A stretch of DNA of 63,215 bases from positions 1 through 63,215 of the forward strand of contig CALRPY020000022.1 in the NCBI GenBank assembly GCA_943370145.1. The letters are read 5' to 3'. The DNA comes from Ga0077536 sp943370145 (lineage in GTDB: Bacteria > Pseudomonadota > Gammaproteobacteria > Ga0077536). Both the position numbers and the translations under genes were made by a program. Each line of letters opens with the position of its first letter. The stretch's first letter is position 1. Under the pieces are notes generated by a model. The model ran no database searches. It was given only the letters and a program-made list of their open reading frames with translations, and was not told the DNA's origin. Below are positions 52,918 through 63,215 of the stretch, piece after piece.

Positions 52918-53343
52918 ATGGCTATGTTCGGAAACAAGAAGCGCCCACCGACCAAGGTCGATTCGGTCATCGGACACCAGACCCAGATAGTCGGGGACAT
53001 CACGTTTTCTGGCGGTCTCCACATCGATGGTTCGGTGCGCGGGAATGTTGTCGCGAGGGCGGACGAGAAGGCGACGCTGACCTTGAGCGAGCGGGGCGCC
53101 ATCGAGGGTGAAGTCAATGTCCCCTATGTCGTGCTGAATGGCGTGGTGAAGGGAGACGTGCGTGCGAGTGATCGTGTGGAACTCGCCTCCAACGCGCGCG
53201 TCGAAGGCGATGTGCACTACCGCATGATCGAGATGGCGATGGGCGCCGAGGTGAACGGCAAGCTGGTGCGGATTGCCGAGGAAGTCAGGGCGCCGCTCGC
53301 GCTGAGCCACGCCACGATAACGGCGGCAACCGAGGACGCTTGA
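52918..53343 (+). CDS. Bactofilin (polymer-forming cytoskeletal protein)
   Basis: A 141-residue bactofilin. A short basic N-terminus (MAMFGNKKRPPTK) leads to the beta-helix core, with repeats GDITFSGGLHIDGSVRGNV, GEVNVPYVVLNGVVKGDV and GDVHYRMIEMAMGAEVNGKL. These polymerise without nucleotide and often organise peptidoglycan enzymes. An inner ATG at 52924 gives MFGNKK and has a better spaced AGG; either is possible. It is followed by erpA after 64 bp, and an M23 peptidase is encoded 1.6 kb further on, a frequent functional partner of bactofilins. Confidence 0.93.
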   Translation: MAMFGNKKRPPTKVDSVIGHQTQIVGDITFSGGLHIDGSVRGNVVARADEKATLTLSERGAIEGEVNVPYVVLNGVVKGDVRASDRVELASNARVEGDVHYRMIEMAMGAEVNGKLVRIAEEVRAPLALSHATITAATEDA

Positions 53344-53407
53344 AGCATTTTCGAACGTGGATGGTTGCGACGGATTCTGCAGGCCAAACAAATCGCGGAG
53401 ACATGAA

Positions 53408-53758
53408 ATGACGGTTGCTGAAGAATTGATGGCCCCTCTTGTTTTCACCGACGCCGCCGCACTCAAGGTGAAGACCTTGATCGACGAGGAGGGAGACGCG
53501 TCGCTCATGTTGCGCGTATTCATCTCCGGAGGCGGTTGTTCGGGTTTCCAGTATGGCTTCACGTTCGACCAGGCTGAAGGTGAAGGCGACACCGTGGTCG
53601 AGAACCATGGCGTGAGGCTACTGGTCGACCCAATGAGCATCCAGTACCTGATGGGTGCTGAAATCGACTACAGCGAGGGTCTCGAAGGCGCGCAGTTCGT
53701 GATTCGCAATCCGAATGCGCAGACAACCTGCGGTTGCGGTTCGTCGTTCTCCGTCTGA
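53408..53758 (+). CDS. erpA: Iron-sulfur cluster insertion protein ErpA
   Basis: A-type carrier that delivers 4Fe-4S clusters to apo-proteins such as IspG. The 116-residue protein has the three cluster cysteines: Cys44 in SGGGCSGFQYGF, and Cys108 and Cys110 in TTCGCGSSF. ATG 53408 has GGAG six bases upstream; a longer in-frame reading is not homologous. The order erpA-anmK-M23 peptidase-tyrS matches P. aeruginosa. Confidence 0.97.
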   Translation: MTVAEELMAPLVFTDAAALKVKTLIDEEGDASLMLRVFISGGGCSGFQYGFTFDQAEGEGDTVVENHGVRLLVDPMSIQYLMGAEIDYSEGLEGAQFVIRNPNAQTTCGCGSSFSV

Positions 53759-53780
53759 CGGACAGCGACCCGCGCGGCCT

Positions 53781-54896
53781 TCAGTCCGGATCGTAAATTC
53801 CGCCGAGAATCACCGGTGCTTCTGCACCGGTGACCGTCGCAACATTCCCTGGCTCCCGTCGTAGCCGTCGCTCCGCCAACCATGCGAAGGTGCACGCTTC
53901 CACCGCGTCGCCCGGCATGCCGACATCGTCAGTACTCCGCACCGGATACTTTGCTCCTCCAGCCATCCTCAGCAGGCGCATCAGTTCGCTGTTGTGCGCC
54001 CCGCCGCCACAGATCAGCATCTCGGAGCATTCGGGCAGGTAGCGTTCGACTGACGACGTAACGGCATCGGCCGTGAATCGCGCAAGCGTCGCCTGGACGT
54101 CTTCGTGCGCCAGCCTGTATGGCAGCGCGCCCAGTCGGGCATCCAGCCACGCCATGTTGAAAAGCTCCCGACCGGTTGATTTCGGCGGATGTCGCGCAAA
54201 GTAGGGGTCTGCGAGCATTGAATTGAGCAGCCCGTCATCGGCCTTGCCGCTGGCGGCCCACTGACCGTTGACGTCCAGTGCCATGCCCAGGTGCCGCCTG
54301 GCCCAAAGGTCCATCAGGGTGTTGCCAGGGCCACAGTCGAACCCGATGAGGTGGTCCCCTGGCTTGCGGCTGAGCAGCGTGGCATTGGAGATCCCGCCGA
54401 TGTTGACCACGGCAACGTCGCGCCATTCATTGCGGAACATCCGCTCGTGAAACCCGGGAACGAGCGGTGCCCCCTGGCCGCCGGCCGCGACATCCTTGGC
54501 GCGAAAGTCGGCGACGGTGACGATGCCGGTCCGGCGCGCAATGACGCTGGGATTGCCCAACTGCAGCGTGAACGCGGGCGATGAGTCCACGGAATGAACC
54601 ACTGTCTGTCCATGGCTGCCGATCGCAGAGACGGATGCTGCGGCCGTACGCGCGGCCTTGAGCAAGGCCAAGGTGGCGTCGGCGAATGTGAGGCCGATTT
54701 CTGTGTGCAACGACCCCAGTTCGTTGATCGTCGTCTCTCCTGATTGCACCAGGCGCTCCAGCCTGTCGTGCAGCGATGCAGGGTAGGGAGTCTCGAGGAA
54801 ATGCTTGAGATTGACTCCGCACTCATCTAATTCGACGAGTGCCGCATCGATTCCGTCCATGCTGGTGCCGGAAATCAGGCCCACATAAAGAGCCAT
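53781..54896 (-). CDS. anmK: Anhydro-N-acetylmuramic acid kinase
   Basis: Converts 1,6-anhydroMurNAc to MurNAc-6-phosphate in cell-wall recycling. The 371-residue protein starts YVGLISGTSMDGIDAALVELD, the phosphate-loop signature of AnmK. VNIGGISNATLL, GFDCGPGNTLMD and MLICGGGAHNSELM complete the ASKHA fold. It is convergent with erpA (22 bp between stops) and follows the M23 peptidase gene by 15 bp on the same strand. With Slt in this window it makes a plausible part of the recycling route. Confidence 0.96.
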   Translation of the reverse strand: MALYVGLISGTSMDGIDAALVELDECGVNLKHFLETPYPASLHDRLERLVQSGETTINELGSLHTEIGLTFADATLALLKAARTAAASVSAIGSHGQTVVHSVDSSPAFTLQLGNPSVIARRTGIVTVADFRAKDVAAGGQGAPLVPGFHERMFRNEWRDVAVVNIGGISNATLLSRKPGDHLIGFDCGPGNTLMDLWARRHLGMALDVNGQWAASGKADDGLLNSMLADPYFARHPPKSTGRELFNMAWLDARLGALPYRLAHEDVQATLARFTADAVTSSVERYLPECSEMLICGGGAHNSELMRLLRMAGGAKYPVRSTDDVGMPGDAVEACTFAWLAERRLRREPGNVATVTGAEAPVILGGIYDPD

Positions 54897-54911
54897 TGGC
54901 GTCCGCCGTCC

Positions 54912-56399
54912 TTACATGTTGCTGGGCGCTGCCCGGTTCCGATCGCGCGCCGCATTTGCCACCATGCCAGAGGTGTCGCTGTCCTCGCCAATGGCTTCGA
55001 GCATCGCGAGCGTGTCCCTGGTCTCGCTACGGAATCTGGCCAGAAGCCCTTTCTCGATCGAGATCGCGCGCGGCAACTTGACCGTAAGCGGATCGTGATG
55101 GACGTTGTTGATCCGGAATTCATAGTGCAGGTGAGGGCCGGTCGCGAGCCCCGACTTTCCGACATAGCCAATCAGTTGCCCTTGCTGAACCGAGCGACCA
55201 CGCGCGATGTTTTTTGCGAATTTCGACATGTGTGCGTACAGGGTGCTGTAAGCGTCTCCGTGACGAAGCACAACCGTGTTGCCGTACCCGTTCTGCGTCC
55301 CGGCCAGTTCGATCTTGCCGTTCGCCACCGCGCGTATCGGCGTGCCCATCGGTGCCGCATAATCGACACCGCGATGCGCTCGCAGTCGATTCAGGATGGG
55401 ATGCCGGCGGGCGAGATTGAAGCGTGAACTGATGCGGGTGAAATTCAGGGGGGCGCGCAGGAATGCCTTGCGCATCGCCTGGCCCTGTTCGGAATAGTAG
55501 CCTTCGCTACCGTCCGGAGCCTTGTAGAACAGCGCGCGCAGCGTACGCCCCTGATTGGTGAACTCGGCGGCCAGAATGCGACCGTTGCTGACTTTCTCGC
55601 CGCCCCGATAGAGTTCTTCGTAGATCACCTTGAAGCGGTCGCCGCGACGGAGGTCGAGCACGAAGTCGACGTCCCAGCCAAATATCTCCGTGAAGTCCAT
55701 GATCACGCGATCCGACAGGCCGGCGGCCTGTCCATCGAGGAAGAGGGAGCGCGTGATCTCGCCGCTGGCGGCTGCCATGCGGACATCCGATTTCAATTCG
55801 ACGAGTTCGGCCGCATAGCCGTCACCGTTTCGTTTCAGGACGACTGTGGTGAGAAGGTCGACTTCATAGGCAAGCTCTTCGAGCCTGCCATCCTTGACGC
55901 GATAGGCGAGCGTGCGGCCAGCATTGATCGTCTGCAGCACACGATCGCTCTTTGCAGAGCTGATGACCCTCTGCGCATCGTTTTTCGATACGCCGATGCG
56001 ATCGAAGATGATGGACAGGCTTTCACCGGACCTGATTTCAGTCGTCTGCCAATTGTCATGGTGCAACGACGAATCGGGCAGCATCTTCGGCGCGCTTGGC
56101 ACAGCAACCGGTACGCGCGGCTCGAATGGCAGGCGCGCCAGCAACTGGTCCTGAGCGGGCTCGAGCACCTTGCCCGGAATTCGCACGCCGATTCTCTCGC
56201 GTGGAGCTGTTTCCCCAACGTCGGAAGAATGATCGTCCGCTTCTCGGGAGAGCAAGCCAGCTACCGCAATGACAGCGGCCAGACCGAGCAGGCCCAACTG
56301 CCAATGGCGACGACGACGGGTCACCCGCCCACGAGCACCCCCGCGCGCGTAATCGGCGTCAACAATCCTGTCGTAGATGATTTCTCGTCTGTACTTCAC
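54912..56399 (-). CDS. Peptidoglycan DD-metalloendopeptidase, M23 family (MepM-like)
   Basis: Cleaves peptide cross-links for wall growth. From GTG 56399 the product has 495 residues. It has a basic cytoplasmic N-terminus, one membrane helix (about 34-50), a LysM/OapA-like region (about 115-165: TTEIRSGESLSIIFDRIG), a central domain, and a C-terminal M23 domain with zinc ligands in HRGVDYAAP (His342, Asp346) and GPHLHYEF (His425, with His423). AGG is six bases before this GTG. A GTG at 56465 is in frame, but a TATAAC -10-like box lies at 56471-56476, which would put that codon at the transcription start. Divergent from tyrS. Confidence 0.92.
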   Translation of the reverse strand: MKYRREIIYDRIVDADYARGGARGRVTRRRRHWQLGLLGLAAVIAVAGLLSREADDHSSDVGETAPRERIGVRIPGKVLEPAQDQLLARLPFEPRVPVAVPSAPKMLPDSSLHHDNWQTTEIRSGESLSIIFDRIGVSKNDAQRVISSAKSDRVLQTINAGRTLAYRVKDGRLEELAYEVDLLTTVVLKRNGDGYAAELVELKSDVRMAAASGEITRSLFLDGQAAGLSDRVIMDFTEIFGWDVDFVLDLRRGDRFKVIYEELYRGGEKVSNGRILAAEFTNQGRTLRALFYKAPDGSEGYYSEQGQAMRKAFLRAPLNFTRISSRFNLARRHPILNRLRAHRGVDYAAPMGTPIRAVANGKIELAGTQNGYGNTVVLRHGDAYSTLYAHMSKFAKNIARGRSVQQGQLIGYVGKSGLATGPHLHYEFRINNVHHDPLTVKLPRAISIEKGLLARFRSETRDTLAMLEAIGEDSDTSGMVANAARDRNRAAPSNM

Positions 56400-56527
56400 G
56401 TATGGCCTGAAATTCGAGGGTTTCCCCCGGTCACTGCACTTCCAGGGCAGCCAGAGTCCGGTCACCCAATGTTATAGTAATCAACAAAGAATCTCGCGCT
56501 TTCATCACCTTAGGAAATCCCATCCCG

Positions 56528-57730
56528 ATGCTGTCAGCTGATCTAGACCTGCTGTGCCGAGGAGCCGTCGACGTGCTGCCCGGCGAGGAACTGCGAAAAC
56601 GTGTAGAGACCGGCAGGCCGCTCCGGGTGAAAGCGGGGTTTGACCCGACAGCGCCTGATTTGCACCTCGGCCATGCGGTCGTTCTGACCAAGCTGCGTCA
56701 GTTCCAGGAGCAGGGACACGAGGTGATATTCCTGATCGGCGATTTCACGGGTTTGATCGGTGACCCGACCGGCAAGAGCGTCACCAGGCCGGCGCTGACG
56801 CCCGAAGAAGTCGCCAGCAACGCGCAAACCTACAAAAGCCAAGTATTCAAGATCCTCGACCCCGAGCTGACGCGAGTGGAATTCAACTCACGCTGGATGA
56901 ATGCGTGCAGTGCGGCAGACCTTATCAAGCTGGCAGGACAGCACACGGTGGCGCGCATGCTGGAGCGCGAGGATTTCCACAAGCGTTATACCGGCGGAAA
57001 ACCCATCGCGATACACGAATTCCTGTATCCACTGATTCAGGGATACGACTCCGTCCATCTGCATGCGGATGTGGAACTGGGGGGAACGGACCAGAAATTC
57101 AACCTGCTTGTAGGCAGGCATTTGCAGGAACTTGCCGGACAAGCTCCTCAGGTTGTGATCACCATGCCCTTGCTCGAGGGATTGGATGGTGTTCACAAGA
57201 TGTCGAAATCCCTGGGCAACTACATAGGGATATCCGAACCCGCCCAGGACATGTTTGGGAAGATCATGTCCATATCCGATGAGCTGATGTGGCGCTATTA
57301 CGAGTTGTTGAGCCTCCGCGGCACCTCCGACATTGCCAATCTGCGTACACAGGCTGCCAGCGGCCGGAATCCGCGTGACATCAAGGTCGAACTCGCAATG
57401 GAGATGGTTTCTCGCTTTCATGGGGCGTCGGCGGCGAGGAACGCACATGAAGAATTTGTCAGCCAGTTCAGCAAACGCGGCATCCCGCAGGACATCCCTA
57501 CGGTACAGATCCTCGTCGATGACGTCCGCGCCTCACTCAGTCATGTATTAAAGGCGGCAAATCTTGCCACCAGCACGTCGGAAGCGCGCAGGGCCCTCGC
57601 CCAACGCGCCGTGAGGGTTGACGACATGCGTATCGAAGACGTCGACGCCACCCTGGAGTCGGGGAAGCGCTATCTCATTCAATCAGGAAAGCGAAAGTTT
57701 TCATTCGTAGACCTTGTGCAGCGTAGCTGA
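56528..57730 (+). CDS. tyrS: Tyrosyl-tRNA synthetase
   Basis: Class I synthetase of 400 residues, of the longer TyrS type found in Pseudomonas. HIGH motif HLGH is at residues 46-49 in DPTAPDLHLGHAVVL, KMSKS is at 224-228, and a C-terminal S4 RNA-binding domain follows (about 335-398). A TATAGT sequence at 56473-56478 could be its -10 box, overlapping the -10 of the divergent M23 gene. The rrn operon follows 314 bp downstream, the same neighbourhood as in P. aeruginosa. Its A/T content rises toward the 3' end. Confidence 0.98.
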   Translation: MLSADLDLLCRGAVDVLPGEELRKRVETGRPLRVKAGFDPTAPDLHLGHAVVLTKLRQFQEQGHEVIFLIGDFTGLIGDPTGKSVTRPALTPEEVASNAQTYKSQVFKILDPELTRVEFNSRWMNACSAADLIKLAGQHTVARMLEREDFHKRYTGGKPIAIHEFLYPLIQGYDSVHLHADVELGGTDQKFNLLVGRHLQELAGQAPQVVITMPLLEGLDGVHKMSKSLGNYIGISEPAQDMFGKIMSISDELMWRYYELLSLRGTSDIANLRTQAASGRNPRDIKVELAMEMVSRFHGASAARNAHEEFVSQFSKRGIPQDIPTVQILVDDVRASLSHVLKAANLATSTSEARRALAQRAVRVDDMRIEDVDATLESGKRYLIQSGKRKFSFVDLVQRS

Positions 57731-57837
57731 GTCGAAGATCACGAACAGGCAGCATCCCCCAAACTTCTGTTTACTATGATGTTTTCAATTTTTTTACGAG
57801 TCTGGAAAAGAAATTCAAAAAAAATTGCGCAAAGGTG

Positions 57838-57865
57838 TTGACCGACTCTCGAGGATCCCTATAAT
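57838..57865 (+). promoter_or_regulatory. rrn operon promoter
   Basis: TTGACC, 16-bp spacer, TATAAT, with a GC-rich discriminator GCGC directly after, the hallmark of stringent-controlled rRNA promoters. An A/T-rich stretch (57781-57825, including A8) upstream is a plausible UP element. The tyrS-16S gap (57731-58044) holds no gene. Confidence 0.85.
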
Positions 57866-57896
57866 GCGCATCTCTTCGACGCACAACGCATCGAAA

Positions 57897-57907
57897 GCTC
57901 TTTAAAA
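57897..57907 (+). promoter_or_regulatory. boxA antitermination element, 16S leader
   Basis: GCTCTTTAAAA matches the core of the rrn boxA consensus TGCTCTTTAACA. It is placed between promoter and 16S as expected for the NusB-NusE antitermination complex. Confidence 0.75.
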
Positions 57908-57922
57908 GATTGTCTGACCAAA

Positions 57923-57941
57923 CAATTTGTGTGGGCGCTAA
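57923..57941 (+). other. 5' arm of the 16S rRNA processing stem
   Basis: CAATTTGTGTGGGCGCTAA is the exact complement of 59608-59626, downstream of 16S. The 19-bp stem brackets the 16S rRNA and would be cut by RNase III. Flanking bases extend it with one bulge. A further hairpin, GCTTCATCT/AGATGAAGC, follows at 57954-57973. Confidence 0.8.
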
Positions 57942-58044
57942 CGTCAGTTAGATGCTTCATCTAAAGATGAAGCTTGATGAGTAGCGAAAGCCAAAATTGA
58001 GCGTCTTCGTTCAAAGAATTGCCTAGCAATAGGCGAAATCTTTT

Positions 58045-59583
<1,539 letters not shown>

Positions 59584-59607
59584 GAAACCTGATGGGCATC
59601 TGCTGCT

Positions 59608-59626
59608 TTAGCGCCCACACAAATTG
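59608..59626 (+). other. 3' arm of the 16S rRNA processing stem
   Basis: TTAGCGCCCACACAAATTG pairs perfectly with 57923-57941 upstream of 16S. Confidence 0.8.
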
Positions 59627-59762
59627 TTGGTCAGAATTCGACGGTCCGGGCGAAACGAGTCTCCTTTATCCCGGCGTGTGTTGCGGCCTTAGATTCGAAC
59701 AGCTAAGTTCAAGACCCCGAGGGCCCAAGGTTCGTGCAACTTGACCGATCCCAGGTGTTCGC

Positions 59763-59839
<77 letters not shown>

Positions 59840-59850
59840 TCGCCTATACC

Positions 59851-59926
59851 GGGGCTATAGCTCAGCTGGGAGAGCGCCTGCTTTGCAAGCAGGAGGTCGA
59901 CGGTTCGATCCCGTCTAGCTCCACCA
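59851..59926 (+). tRNA. alaT: tRNA-Ala (TGC)
   Basis: 76 nt with encoded CCA. Acceptor stem GGGGCTA/TAGCTCC includes the G3-T70 pair that marks tRNA-Ala. The anticodon loop in CTGCTTTGCAAGCAG gives anticodon TGC. It follows tRNA-Ile by 11 bp in the rrn spacer. Confidence 0.97.
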
Positions 59927-60012
59927 CGATGAGCATCTCCCCCGTCGAATTCACAGACAAAAATCATTTCTCGCGATTCGCGAGTGAACGGCTGAAGCCC
60001 CTTGGCTTCGCT

Positions 60013-60026
60013 GGCTCTTTAAAAAT
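60013..60026 (+). promoter_or_regulatory. boxA antitermination element, 16S-23S spacer
   Basis: GGCTCTTTAAAAAT, a second copy of the boxA core, about 110 bp before 23S as in other gammaproteobacterial rrn operons. Two small hairpins (CTCGCGA/TCGCGAG-like and GAAGCC/GGCTTC) precede it at 59969-60009. Confidence 0.7.
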
Positions 60027-60134
60027 TTGGGTAAGTCGAATAGGCGCACAGACAGGCGCAAGCCTGTCGTATGTATGTACATTGCATTCGTATACTCAAG
60101 TATGACCGCAAGCTGAGAACGTTTGAGGTTATAT

Positions 60135-63018
<2,884 letters not shown>

Positions 63019-63147
63019 ATAACACCCAAACAATTTGATGTTTGTGTGTCTCTATGAAGACTGCAACAGCCGAAAATTTGCAAGACTACAAACCAAGACA
63101 TCACATACCCAATTCGGGATAGCGCTAACGCGACATCCCAGCTGAAT

Positions 63148-63215
63148 CGCTTGACGACCATAGAGCATTGGAACCACCTGATCCCATCCCGAACTCAGTA
63201 GTGAAACGATGCATC
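63148..63215 (+). rRNA. rrf: 5S ribosomal RNA, 5' part
   Basis: The last 68 bases align with 5S: CGCTTGACGACCATAGAGC corresponds to E. coli TGCCTGGCGGCCGTAGCGC, and CCATCCCGAACTCAGTAGTGA contains the invariant CCGAACTCAG. The gene is cut by the right edge. The exact first base is uncertain by one or two. Confidence 0.92.

Noticed and set aside
56465..56476. GTG at 56465 as start of the M23 peptidase
   Set aside because: It would coincide with the expected transcription start after the TATAAC box; GTG 56399 has a ribosome site and is preferred.

Overview
The window is a GC-rich stretch of a gammaproteobacterial chromosome with dense housekeeping genes. The 16S rRNA and a series of gene neighbourhoods known from Pseudomonas and relatives support the class: tesA divergent from ybbA-ybbP, trxA-rho, lptM-lysA, plsC-gmhB-glyS-glyQ, mnmG-rsmG-parA-parB-atp-glmU, thiD-thiE-hemL, and erpA-anmK-M23 peptidase-tyrS-rrn. 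I cannot fix the order or genus by eye. I see no phage, plasmid, insertion sequence, CRISPR array or defence island.

Layout. 1-6.7 kb: cca (cut by the left edge), an NDUFA9-like epimerase, lytic transglycosylase slt, a packed trio (nitroreductase, YjbQ, DUF427), hemH and a cupin. 6.7-13.6 kb: ybbP-ybbA divergent from tesA-nudix-HIT, then trxA-rho, with a possible short leader ORF before rho, and a LptM-like lipoprotein. 13.7-20 kb: lysA, then nitrogen control: glnA behind a sigma-54 promoter and an NtrC dyad, a DUF4124 protein, and ntrB-ntrC. 20-26.3 kb: hemB, plsC, gmhB, glyS, glyQ and an unrecognised 188-residue protein. 26.3-31.1 kb: a gliding-type ABC exporter operon (GldA, GldF, GldG and DUF4340 proteins) ending in an intrinsic terminator. 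31.4-44.5 kb: mnmG, rsmG, parA, parB, the complete nine-gene atp operon, and glmU. 44.6-49.2 kb: rraA, a nitrilase-family amidase, a PepSY protein with a PhoP/PhoQ-like pair, and fabA. 49.2-57.7 kb: hemL-thiE-thiD, rubredoxin, hemJ, bactofilin, erpA, anmK, an M23 endopeptidase and tyrS. 57.7-63.2 kb: an rrn operon (16S, tRNA-Ile, tRNA-Ala, 23S, start of 5S) with promoter, boxA elements and processing stems.

How it fits together. Three themes recur. Heme synthesis is represented by hemB, hemL, hemJ and hemH, spread over four loci. The envelope and peptidoglycan cycle has slt, the M23 enzyme, anmK, glmU, bactofilin, plsC and gmhB. Nitrogen control has glnA and ntrBC with matching cis elements. 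The less understood parts are the Gld-like transporter, the PepSY/two-component cassette, the nitroreductase-YjbQ-DUF427 trio and the orphan protein beside glyQ. I did not find a convincing wholly new system; these are the best leads.
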